From: Mycobacterium sp. PSTR-4-N
GTDB lineage: Bacteria > Actinomycetota > Actinomycetes > Mycobacteriales > Mycobacteriaceae
Length of the DNA stretch: 42,154 nt
Direction of reading: 5' to 3'
Assembly: GCF_022348085.1 (NCBI RefSeq)
Contig: NZ_JAKRFN010000035.1
Coordinates: forward strand, 1 to 42,154
Positions 1 to 7,336 of the stretch are shown piece after piece. The position numbers were made by a program, and so were the translations under genes. Positions within the stretch are counted from its first letter, which is position 1. The number at the start of each line of letters is the position of its first letter. Under the pieces are notes generated by a model. The model searched no databases. It was not told the DNA's origin and saw only the letters and a program-made list of their open reading frames with translations.

Positions 1-1587
1 ATGTGGGGGGGGGGTGCGCAAAACCCCAACCCGCCACAGGACATCGCCGCATTCCTGGCCGACATCCGCCGCTGGGGTGAGATCGGGATGATCCCTGCGC
101 TCAATGCCCGACGCACGCCGCACGCCGTCGCGGTGATCGACGACTTCGGTGAGATGACGTTCAAAGAGCTCGACGACGCGGCCAACGCGGTCGCCAACGG
201 ACTGCTCGCCAAGGGGGTCAAGGGCGGAGACGGTGTGGCGATCCTGGCCCGTAATCACCGCTGGTTCCTCGTCTCATGGTTCGGTGTGGCGAAGACCGGT
301 GCGCGCATCATCCTGCTCAACAGCGAATTCTCCGGGCCGCAGATCAAAGAGGTGTCTGAGCGTGAGGGCGCCAAGCTGGTCATCTACGACGACGAGTACA
401 CCGCCGCGGTCTCACAGGCCGAACCCGCGCTCGGGAAGCTGCGCGCGCTCGGTGTGAACCCGGACAAGGACGAGCCGTCGGGCAGCACCGACGAAACGCT
501 CGAGGAATTGATCGCCCGCACCGGATCGACACCACCGCCGAAGGTCACCAAGCACTCGTCGATCATCATCCTGACCAGCGGCACCACCGGAACGCCGAAG
601 GGCGCCAACCGCAGTGCTCCGCCGTCGTTGGCACCCATCGGCGGCGTCCTGTCCTCGGTTCCGTTCAAGGGCGGGGAGGTCACGTCGCTGCCCGCCCCGA
701 TGTTCCACGCGCTGGGCTTCCTGCACGCGACGGTCGCGATGATGCTCGGCACCACTCTGGTGCTGCGCAGGCGCTTCAAGCCGGCGACCGTGCTCGCCGA
801 CATCGAGAAGCACAAGGCCACCGCTGTCGTCGTGGTGCCGGTGATGCTGTCCCGCATGCTCGACGAGCTCGACAAGACCTCCCCGAAACCCGATCTGTCG
901 TCGCTGCGCATCGTGTTCGTGTCCGGCTCGCAGCTCGGCGCCGAACTCGCCACCCGCGCGCTGAAGGCGCTGGGCCCGGTCATCTACAACCTGTACGGAT
1001 CGACCGAGGTGTCGTTTGCGACCATCGCTGGGCCGCAACATCTTTCGAAGAATCCGTCGACGGTCGGCCCCGTCGTCAAGGGTATGAAGGTCAAGATCTT
1101 CGATGACAACGGCAACGAGCTGCCGCAGGGCGAGGTCGGCCGAATCTTCGTGGGCAGCTTCTTCCCGTTCGAGGGGTACACCGGCGGCGGCGGCAAGCAG
1201 ATCATCGACGGGCTGTTGTCCTCGGGCGACGTCGGCTACTTCGACGAGGACGGCTTGCTCTACGTCAGCGGCCGAGACGACGAGATGATCGTCTCGGGCG
1301 GGGAGAACGTGTTCCCCGCCGAGGTCGAGGATCTCGTCAGTGGTCATCCCGAGGTGGTCGAGGCCACCGCGCTCGGGGTGGAGGACAAGGAGTGGGGCCA
1401 TCGGCTGCGGTGTTTCGTCGTCAAGGCCGAAGGTGCCTCGATCGACGAGGACGCGATCAAGGCCTATGTGAAGGAGAACCTGGCCCGGTACAAGGTGCCG
1501 CGCGAGGTCATCTTCCTGGACGAACTGCCGCGCAACCCGACGGGCAAGATCCTCAAGCGTGAGCTGCGGGAGATGGACATCGATTAG
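1..1587 (+). CDS. fadD2: Fatty-acid/acyl-CoA synthetase, FadD2-like (5' end probably cut by window edge)
   Basis: ANL-superfamily adenylate-forming enzyme that would activate a carboxylic acid with ATP and load it on CoA. Visible motifs are the ATP loop LTSGTTGTPKG (about residues 191-201), YGSTE (332-336), the hinge region GRDDEMIVSGGENVFPAEVE (from about 424) and the catalytic lysine in PTGKILK (K516). The 528 residues visible are slightly short for FadD2 (about 560 aa in M. tuberculosis, from memory). The first codons hold a run of ten G, so the apparent ATG at base 1 may be an edge or homopolymer artefact and the true start may lie upstream. The assignment to FadD2 rests on the neighbour fadE6, which is its partner in other mycobacteria. 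It is followed after 51 nt by an SDR on the same strand, probably co-transcribed. Confidence 0.85.
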   Translation: MWGGGAQNPNPPQDIAAFLADIRRWGEIGMIPALNARRTPHAVAVIDDFGEMTFKELDDAANAVANGLLAKGVKGGDGVAILARNHRWFLVSWFGVAKTGARIILLNSEFSGPQIKEVSEREGAKLVIYDDEYTAAVSQAEPALGKLRALGVNPDKDEPSGSTDETLEELIARTGSTPPPKVTKHSSIIILTSGTTGTPKGANRSAPPSLAPIGGVLSSVPFKGGEVTSLPAPMFHALGFLHATVAMMLGTTLVLRRRFKPATVLADIEKHKATAVVVVPVMLSRMLDELDKTSPKPDLSSLRIVFVSGSQLGAELATRALKALGPVIYNLYGSTEVSFATIAGPQHLSKNPSTVGPVVKGMKVKIFDDNGNELPQGEVGRIFVGSFFPFEGYTGGGGKQIIDGLLSSGDVGYFDEDGLLYVSGRDDEMIVSGGENVFPAEVEDLVSGHPEVVEATALGVEDKEWGHRLRCFVVKAEGASIDEDAIKAYVKENLARYKVPREVIFLDELPRNPTGKILKRELREMDID

Positions 1588-1638
1588 GACGGGCTGATCG
1601 GCGGAATAGTGGGCGCTCCGCGGTGGTAGTACCCCTGC

Positions 1639-2418
1639 GTGAACATCGACCTGACTGGTAAGACCGCACTCGTCACCGGCTCGACTCAGGGCATCGGGTT
1701 GGCCATCGCCGGGGGGCTCGCGGCTGCGGGCGCACGTGTGGTGGTCAACGGCAGAAGCAGGGACCGCGTCGACGCGGCGGTTGCCGGCATCGTCGGTGAC
1801 GTCGTCGGTGTCGCGGCTGATGTCGCCGACGCCGACGGTGTCCAGGCCCTGGTCGACGAGGTGCCCGGTGTCGACATCCTGGTCAACAACCTCGGGATCT
1901 TCGGAGCGGTCCCGGCGCGGGAGATCACCGACGAGCAATGGCGGACCTACTTCGAGGTCAATGTGCTGGCCGCCGCGCGGCTGATCCGGCTCTACCTGCC
2001 CGGCATGGTGGACCGCGGCTGGGGCCGGGTGCTGCAGATCGCCAGCGACTCGGCGATCGTCACGCCGGCCGAGATGATCCACTACGGCGTGTCCAAGACG
2101 GCACTGCTGGCGCTCTCGCGCGGATTCGCCAAGGACGCGGCCGGTACCGGGGTGACGGTCAATTCGGTGATCGCCGGGCCGACGCACACCGCCGGGGTCG
2201 AGGACTTCGTCTACCAACTCGTCGACAAGTCCCTGCCGTGGGACGAGGCGCAGCGGGAATTCATGCGGCTGCACCGCCCGCAATCACTGATCCAGCGGCT
2301 CATCGAACCCGAGGAGATCGCCAACATGGTGGTCTATCTCGCCTCGCCGCTGGCGTCGGCGACCACCGGCGGTGCGCTGCGGGTCGACGGCGGCTACGTC
2401 GACGCCATCCTGCCCTGA
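1639..2418 (+). CDS. SDR-family NAD(P)-dependent oxidoreductase
   Basis: Classical short-chain dehydrogenase/reductase of 259 aa starting with GTG. It has the cofactor motif TGSTQGIG (residues 13-20), NNLG in place of the usual NNAG (83-86), and the catalytic set S136, Y149 and K153. The C-terminus GGALRVDGGY is standard for the family. The substrate cannot be read from sequence; the position 51 nt after fadD2 suggests an oxidation or reduction step on an acyl or small carbonyl compound. It ends 4 nt from the convergent gene at 2423. No strong ribosome site precedes the GTG, so translation may depend on coupling or on a short leader. Confidence 0.85.
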   Translation: MNIDLTGKTALVTGSTQGIGLAIAGGLAAAGARVVVNGRSRDRVDAAVAGIVGDVVGVAADVADADGVQALVDEVPGVDILVNNLGIFGAVPAREITDEQWRTYFEVNVLAAARLIRLYLPGMVDRGWGRVLQIASDSAIVTPAEMIHYGVSKTALLALSRGFAKDAAGTGVTVNSVIAGPTHTAGVEDFVYQLVDKSLPWDEAQREFMRLHRPQSLIQRLIEPEEIANMVVYLASPLASATTGGALRVDGGYVDAILP

Positions 2419-2422
2419 CCGG

Positions 2423-2752
2423 TTACTCCACGGCTCCGGTCATGATCGCCGAGCCGGGCACCGCGAGCGTGAAGAGCATCACCAGCATCAGGAACCAGCC
2501 GGCCGCCTGCCAGGCCGCCCATCCGCGCTCGGCCTTCCACTCCCGGTAGGTGCGGACGAACGCGCCCACTCCGCCGAGGAACAGGAACAGCGGCACCAGC
2601 GATGCGGCGTACACGGAGTCGCGTGCGCCGAAGGCGTAGAACGCGAACGCCAGCGCGGCCACGGCGACGACGACGGCGGTGTAGGTGACCGCCGCGCGCG
2701 CCGTGCCCGGCTTGTCGAGCCGTTTCTCGGCGAAGTCCCGGTCGTTGCTCAT
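2423..2752 (-). CDS. Small membrane protein with three predicted TM helices
   Basis: A 109-aa protein starting at the ATG at 2752 (MSNDRDFAEKRL...). It has a charged N-terminus, then three hydrophobic stretches: about residues 20-42, 46-66 and 82-104. I do not recognise a family beyond a conserved mycobacterial membrane protein. It begins 41 nt after the fadE6 stop on the same strand and is probably the last gene of the fadE6 transcript. An open frame extends upstream into fadE6, but that extension is arginine-rich antisense-type sequence without the hydrophobic character, so I use the internal ATG. Confidence 0.65.
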   Translation of the reverse strand: MSNDRDFAEKRLDKPGTARAAVTYTAVVVAVAALAFAFYAFGARDSVYAASLVPLFLFLGGVGAFVRTYREWKAERGWAAWQAAGWFLMLVMLFTLAVPGSAIMTGAVE

Positions 2753-2793
2753 GTCGGTGGGGTTCCCGGCCGGGCAGCCGGAAAACGCCGGGC

Positions 2794-4992
2794 CTACGGA
2801 TCGCGGGGCAGCCCGAGCAGGCGCTCGGCGATGATGTTGAGCTGCACCTCGGAAGTACCGCCGTAGATCGTCGTCGCGCGTCCGGCCAGCAGGTATTCGG
2901 CCCACTTGCCCGACAGCTGGCCCTTGTCGCCGATCGCGGCGTCGGTGCCGAACGAGGACACCCCGAACTCGGCGTACCCCTGGCCGGTCTTCATCGACAG
3001 CAGCTTCGAGATCGCAGCGGCCGGCATCGGATCGCCGCCCGCCAGCGTCAGCAGCGTCGAGCGCATGTTGAGCAGCTTGGCCGCGTGGCCCTCGGCGATC
3101 AGGCGGCCCGCCTCGTTCTGCTCGATCTGGTCGAAATGGCCGTCACGGACGAACTCGACGAACTGGTCGAGACTGGCGAGGAACGGGGGTTCGCTGCTGC
3201 CGATCGAGACGCGCTCGTTGGTCAGCGTGTTGCGGCTGACCTCCCAGCCGCGGTCGACCTCGCCGAGCACCATGTCGTCGGGCACGAACACATCGTCGAT
3301 GAACACCGTGTTGAACATCGCGTTGCCCGTCAGCTCTCGCAGCGGCTTGACCTCCACGCCTTCGGATTTCATGTCGAGCAGGAAGTACGTGATGCCTTGG
3401 TGTTTCGGAGCGCTCGGATCGGTGCGCGCCAGCAGTGCACCCCACGCGGAGAACTGCGCCCCGGTGGTCCAGATCTTCTGACCGGTGATGCGCCAGCCGC
3501 CGTCCACCTTGGTGGCCTTGGTGGTGAGGCTCGCCAGGTCCGAACCGGCGCCCGGCTCGGAAAACAGCTGACACCAGATCATCTCGCCGCGGAACGTGGG
3601 CGGGAGGAAGCGTTGCTGCTGGGCCTCCGTGCCGTACGCGACGATCGACGGGATGATCCAGGCCGCGATCCCCATCTGCGGTCGCTTGACCCGACCGGTG
3701 GAGAACTCCTGGGCGATGATGATCTGCTCGATCGGGTTGGACGCCCGGCCCCACGGCTTGGGAAGATGCGGCTGGACCCAGCCGCCCTCGGCGATCGCGG
3801 TGTTGCGCTCCGTTCCGCTCGGAATCGCCTTCAGTGCAGCCACTTCGGCGCGTATTTCTTCGCGCAGCTTCTGGGTGTCCGGATCCAGGTCGATGTCGAT
3901 CGAGCGCATCCCCGTCGTCGTCGCGGTGTCGACGACCTGCTGCGGGTAGTCGGCGTGTCGACCGAACGCGGCTGCCAGCACGATGGCCCGCCGGTAGTAG
4001 ACGTTGGTGTCGTGCTCCCAGGTGAAGCCGATCCCGCCGTGCACCTGGATGCAGTCCTGTGCGCAGTGTTGCGCCGCGACGGGTGCGAGTGTGGCGGCCA
4101 CGGCAGCAGCGAACTGGAAGGAACTGACCGTCTCTGCATCGCCGTGGCGCTCTTCGTCGATCGCGCGAGCGGCGTCCCACACCGCGCTGGTGGCCCGCTC
4201 GGTCTCTGCGATCATCCCGGCGCACTTGTGCTTGATCGCCTGGAACTGACCGATCGGCCGGCCGAACTGCTCGCGGATCTTGGCGTACGCCGACGCGGTG
4301 TCGGTGGCCCAACGGGCGACCCCGATGCACTCGGCGGACAGCACCGTGGTGATGATGGCGCGCGCGAGATCCCGGCTCACAGTGCTGAGCACCCGGTCGT
4401 CGCTGACCTCGACGGCGTTGGCGCGGACGTGGGCGATGGGACGAAGGGGGTCGACGGAGGGCACCGGTTCGATCTCGAGGGAGGCGGCGTCGAGCACGAC
4501 CCACTCTTCGCCGGACTCGATCGCCACCGGCAGCACGAGCACCGACGCCTGCGCGGCGGCGGGCACTGCACGCACCTCGCCGCGGACCACCAGGCCGCTG
4601 CCCTGCCGGGTGGCGGTCAGCCCCGAGTCGATGGCGTAGGCGGCGATCACCTCGCCGGCGGCGAGGCCGCCGAGCACCTCGGCCTTGGGGTCGTGCGCGG
4701 CGATGAGTGCGCTCGCGATGGCCGACGGCACGAACGGGCCGGGAACGGCGCCGTAGCCGAACTCGGCCGCGACGATCGCCAGTTCGAGGATGCCGAAGCC
4801 CTGTCCGCCGACGTCTTCGGAGAGGTGGACGCCCTGCAGGCCCTGCTCCGCGGCGGCACGCCAGAAGGACGGCGGGTTCGCGATCGGGGTTTCCAGCGCT
4901 TCGTGCAATGCCTCCGACGGCGCGACGCGCGCGACGAAGGACCGCACCGAATCGGCCAGGTCGTTGTGTTCTTCAAGAATGGCGATGGGCAT
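2794..4992 (-). CDS. fadE6: Acyl-CoA dehydrogenase with two fused ACAD modules, FadE6-like
   Basis: A 732-aa flavoprotein, nearly the length of M. tuberculosis FadE6 (731 aa, from memory) and beside fadD2 as there. Two acyl-CoA dehydrogenase modules lie in tandem: about residues 1-355 and 361-732. Module 2 carries the FAD/substrate motif FSEPGAGSDLA (about 477), WTTGAQ (about 507) and the terminal YGGTSEVQ block (about 710). Module 1 keeps REQFGRPIGQFQA and HGGIGFTWEHD but lacks a recognisable EPGAGSD middle-domain motif. The expected role is alpha,beta-dehydrogenation of an acyl-CoA, with electrons passed to an electron-transfer flavoprotein. The ATG at 4992 has GGAGGG about 8 nt upstream. 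The small membrane protein follows after 41 nt. Confidence 0.93.
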   Translation of the reverse strand: MPIAILEEHNDLADSVRSFVARVAPSEALHEALETPIANPPSFWRAAAEQGLQGVHLSEDVGGQGFGILELAIVAAEFGYGAVPGPFVPSAIASALIAAHDPKAEVLGGLAAGEVIAAYAIDSGLTATRQGSGLVVRGEVRAVPAAAQASVLVLPVAIESGEEWVVLDAASLEIEPVPSVDPLRPIAHVRANAVEVSDDRVLSTVSRDLARAIITTVLSAECIGVARWATDTASAYAKIREQFGRPIGQFQAIKHKCAGMIAETERATSAVWDAARAIDEERHGDAETVSSFQFAAAVAATLAPVAAQHCAQDCIQVHGGIGFTWEHDTNVYYRRAIVLAAAFGRHADYPQQVVDTATTTGMRSIDIDLDPDTQKLREEIRAEVAALKAIPSGTERNTAIAEGGWVQPHLPKPWGRASNPIEQIIIAQEFSTGRVKRPQMGIAAWIIPSIVAYGTEAQQQRFLPPTFRGEMIWCQLFSEPGAGSDLASLTTKATKVDGGWRITGQKIWTTGAQFSAWGALLARTDPSAPKHQGITYFLLDMKSEGVEVKPLRELTGNAMFNTVFIDDVFVPDDMVLGEVDRGWEVSRNTLTNERVSIGSSEPPFLASLDQFVEFVRDGHFDQIEQNEAGRLIAEGHAAKLLNMRSTLLTLAGGDPMPAAAISKLLSMKTGQGYAEFGVSSFGTDAAIGDKGQLSGKWAEYLLAGRATTIYGGTSEVQLNIIAERLLGLPRDP

Positions 4993-5018
4993 GGGGAGAA
5001 CCCTCCGTTGGGCTGGCT

Positions 5019-5026
5019 AACCGGTT
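5019..5026. promoter_or_regulatory. Palindrome AACCGGTT upstream of fadE6
   Basis: A perfect 8-bp palindrome, AACCGGTT, set in CTAACCGGTTGG, 27-34 nt upstream of the fadE6 ATG. It sits where a repressor could block transcription. It may be chance; no second copy was found near other fatty-acid genes in this window. Confidence 0.22.
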
Positions 5027-5039
5027 GGTTGGGTCGAGG

Positions 5040-5996
5040 TTACCCCGGGACCTGGTTCACCAGGTTGGCTAGGTCCCTCCCGTCACGGAGCCGTTCGCAG
5101 TTGTCGAGAGCCACCTCGAGGTAGCGGCGCATGGTGTCCGCGGTGTACCAGGTGACGTGCGGGGTGAGTACGACATTGCGCAGCGTCAGCAGCGGATTGT
5201 CCGGCGGCACCGGTTCGACTCCGAAGACGTCGAGACCGGCAGCCGCCAGGTGTCCCGATCGCAACACGTCGGCCAGTGCGGACTCGTCGACGATCGGCCC
5301 CCGAGACGTGTTGACCAGCACCGCGCCCGGCTTCGTCGCCGCCAGCGCTTCGCGGCCGAGCAGGCCGCGCGTGGCATCGGTCAGTGGCAGGTGCAACGAC
5401 ACGATGTCGCTTTCGGCCAGCAGGTCGGTCAATGTGCGCCAGCCGGGCGTCCCGTCGTCGCGCGTACTGGTGTGCACGACCCGGGCGCCCATCGCCGAGA
5501 CGATGCGCTCGACGCTGGTGGCCACGTTGCCGTAGCCGACCAGCCCGACGGTGCAGCCGCCGATGTCGCGCACGGTGTCGCCGAGGCCGGGGTCCGGCGG
5601 CCAGCCCCTGCCGGCACGGGTGGCGGCGTCGAGCTCGGGCAGCCTGCGCAGCGCGGCGAGCATCAGCAACAGGGTGCCCTCGGCGACCGAGGGTGCATTC
5701 GCACCCGGCATGTTGGCCACGGCGATGCCGCGTTCGGTGGCGGCGTCGACGGCGATCGTGTTCACCCCTGCTCCCAGTTTGTGGACCAGGCGCAACCTGT
5801 CGCCCAGCGCGATATCGCGTGCCGACAGCGGCCGCAACACATGCCAGAGCACCTCGGCCTCGGGAAGCAGGCGATAGAACGTCTCGTCGTCGTCCTCCGC
5901 GCAGAACGTGACGTCGAGCCAATCGCTGTGCGGAGCAACGAAAGCCGCTACCCGCTCACCCGGGACGAAGTGCGCCAGAACCTTGATCGGCGCCAC
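5040..5996 (-). CDS. D-isomer-specific 2-hydroxyacid dehydrogenase
   Basis: A 318-aa member of the D-2-hydroxyacid dehydrogenase family (relatives are SerA, GyaR and phosphonate/formate dehydrogenases). The Rossmann loop is GYGNVA (G154, G156, A159), with TSTR at 176-179 where NAD enzymes usually carry an acidic residue. Catalytic residues are present: R232 in NTSRGP, E261 in FGVEP and H280 in TPHVTW. The GxGxxA loop and R179 suggest NADP(H) preference, which is my inference. It starts with GTG at 5996, 11 nt after the EthD-like gene, so it is the last gene of a three-gene operon. The substrate is unknown; no regulatory ACT domain is present, which argues against a dedicated serine-pathway enzyme. 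Confidence 0.85.
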   Translation of the reverse strand: MAPIKVLAHFVPGERVAAFVAPHSDWLDVTFCAEDDDETFYRLLPEAEVLWHVLRPLSARDIALGDRLRLVHKLGAGVNTIAVDAATERGIAVANMPGANAPSVAEGTLLLMLAALRRLPELDAATRAGRGWPPDPGLGDTVRDIGGCTVGLVGYGNVATSVERIVSAMGARVVHTSTRDDGTPGWRTLTDLLAESDIVSLHLPLTDATRGLLGREALAATKPGAVLVNTSRGPIVDESALADVLRSGHLAAAGLDVFGVEPVPPDNPLLTLRNVVLTPHVTWYTADTMRRYLEVALDNCERLRDGRDLANLVNQVPG

Positions 5997-6007
5997 GGTG
6001 CCCGCCC

Positions 6008-6328
6008 CTAGTGCTGCGCGATCTCGATGTCGGAGAACAGGACTCGCACACCGCCGGTGGACACCCGCGCCATGGCCTCGAAGAACGCGGCTGCCTCAGG
6101 CGTCGTGACTGCAGCGCTCGCGGCGTCGTAGTCGGGGTAGTACAGATCGATCATCCGGTAGGCGGGTGTCGGGCTGCCGTCCTCCTTCGGCCAGACGCGC
6201 GAGGTCTCCATCCGGACCCACCCCGGAATGCGTTTGGCGGCCTCCAATTGCTGTTCCGGATAGGCGGATTCGAACTCCGTCGGATCTGTCGGGTTGTCGT
6301 AGACGACCGTGATCTTGGTTTCGGGCAC
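6008..6328 (-). CDS. EthD-like small protein (ferredoxin-like fold)
   Basis: A 106-aa protein resembling the EthD family of dimeric alpha/beta-barrel proteins: an N-terminal strand ITVVYDNPTDPTEF, a central PGWVRMETSRVW, and a C-terminal segment with a run of alanine/phenylalanine residues. Family members assist or perform reactions on small aromatic or ether compounds, or act as monooxygenase/isomerase-type enzymes. The exact activity is not readable. It lies 18 nt after the DUF2000 gene and 11 nt before the hydroxyacid dehydrogenase, so the three are probably made together. Confidence 0.7.
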   Translation of the reverse strand: MPETKITVVYDNPTDPTEFESAYPEQQLEAAKRIPGWVRMETSRVWPKEDGSPTPAYRMIDLYYPDYDAASAAVTTPEAAAFFEAMARVSTGGVRVLFSDIEIAQH

Positions 6329-6346
6329 GGATCGAGCCTACGGGTT

Positions 6347-6796
6347 TCAGCGGTGCAGTGAGAGCCCGTCGACGATCTTGTCGACCACCTTGCGCTCGGC
6401 CCTCACCGCGATACCGACCAGGTCGAGCTGGTCTCTGGTCCTCGCCGACACCTGCGCCCTGTTCGTCTCGTCGTCTCCGGTGGAGAACAACACGTCCGAG
6501 AAGATGGCCGGCGTGACGCCCCGCGCGATCGCCCTGTCGAATGCGCGGTTCAACCGTGCCTGTGTCGCCGCGAACACCAACACGGGCTGACCGAACATGG
6601 GGGAATAGGGGGTGCCGTCTGCGTCGCGATAGGTCAACCCGATCGATTCGCCGGCGGTCGCCGCGATGCCACTGGCCAGGAACGCGGTGACGTTGAGCTT
6701 CTGCCATGTCGGCAAGGTGTCGAGTAGAACGACGGCGATCTTGGTCTCGTGACGGGTTCGTGCCGGTGCGATGCCGGATTCCATAAGTTCGGTCAT
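6347..6796 (-). CDS. DUF2000 family protein
   Basis: A 149-aa protein matching the DUF2000 pattern: KIAVVLLDTLPTWQKLNVTA near the N-terminus, then YSPMFGQPVLVFA, and a C-terminal DLVGIAVRAERKVVDKIVDG. The family has no established function. It is the first gene of an operon with an EthD-like protein and a 2-hydroxyacid dehydrogenase, and it diverges from an Lrp/AsnC regulator. A TAACTT hexamer ends 8 nt before the ATG (minus strand, 6810-6805), so transcription may begin at or just before the start codon. Confidence 0.75.
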   Translation of the reverse strand: MTELMESGIAPARTRHETKIAVVLLDTLPTWQKLNVTAFLASGIAATAGESIGLTYRDADGTPYSPMFGQPVLVFAATQARLNRAFDRAIARGVTPAIFSDVLFSTGDDETNRAQVSARTRDQLDLVGIAVRAERKVVDKIVDGLSLHR

Positions 6797-6804
6797 AGCC
6801 CTCG

Positions 6805-6870
6805 AAGTTAATGATCGTGGGCGTCTAACGGTGCTTTGCCCGAACGTCGTGCGAATTATGGTGCGATAAT
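6805..6870. promoter_or_regulatory. Divergent promoter/operator region between DUF2000 operon and Lrp gene
   Basis: The gap holds a candidate -10 for each direction: TAACTT for the minus-strand operon (6810-6805) and GATAAT for the regulator (6865-6870), the latter ending 6 nt before its GTG. An AT-rich inverted repeat, ATTAT-GGTGCG-ATAAT (6855-6870), lies over the regulator's -10 and contrasts with the GC-rich surroundings. Lrp/AsnC proteins commonly bind such sites and control themselves and the divergent genes. The operator role is inference. Confidence 0.4.
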
Positions 6871-6876
6871 CCGGTC

Positions 6877-7329
6877 GTGGACGAATGGGATTCGGCGATC
6901 GTGGCCGCGCTGCAGGCAGATGGTCGGCGCAGCAATCGGGACTTGGCGGCCCAGATCGGGCTGTCCCCGTCGACCACGCTCGAGCGGGTGCGCGCGCTGC
7001 GCGAGCGCGGCGTCCTCAGTGGCGTGCACTACACCGTCGACCTGGCTGCGCTGGGCCGGCCGGTACAGGCGATGATCACCGTGCGGTTGCGCCCGCAGTC
7101 CCGCCAGGTCGTGCAGGGCTTCCGTGATTTCGTCCGGCAGTTGCCCGAGACACTGCAGGTGTTCGTCACCACCGGCGCCGAGGATCTCATCGTCCACGTC
7201 GCCGTGGCGTCGACCGAAGCGTTGCGCGACTTCGTGCTCGACTCGCTGACCGGACGCCGTGAGGTGGCCGGCGTCCGCAGCGAGGTGGTCTTCGAACACG
7301 TGCGCAACCCTGTGATCAGACCGGCGTGA
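6877..7329 (+). CDS. Lrp/AsnC-family transcriptional regulator
   Basis: A 150-aa regulator with an N-terminal winged helix-turn-helix (about residues 1-55; NRDLAAQIGLSPSTTLERVR is the recognition region) and a C-terminal RAM/AsnC ligand-binding domain (about 65-140). It starts with GTG at 6877, with GATAAT 6 nt upstream and no ribosome site, the pattern of a leaderless mRNA. It diverges from the DUF2000/EthD/dehydrogenase operon, its likely target, and converges on the bicupin gene with a 7-nt gap. The effector is probably an amino acid or a related acid, judged from the family only. Confidence 0.9.
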   Translation: MDEWDSAIVAALQADGRRSNRDLAAQIGLSPSTTLERVRALRERGVLSGVHYTVDLAALGRPVQAMITVRLRPQSRQVVQGFRDFVRQLPETLQVFVTTGAEDLIVHVAVASTEALRDFVLDSLTGRREVAGVRSEVVFEHVRNPVIRPA

Positions 7330-7336
7330 TGAGCTC

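Noticed and set aside
412..2283. Long minus-strand frame over fadD2 and the SDR.
   Set aside because: Antisense to two clear enzyme genes; His/Arg/Asp-rich without any motif.
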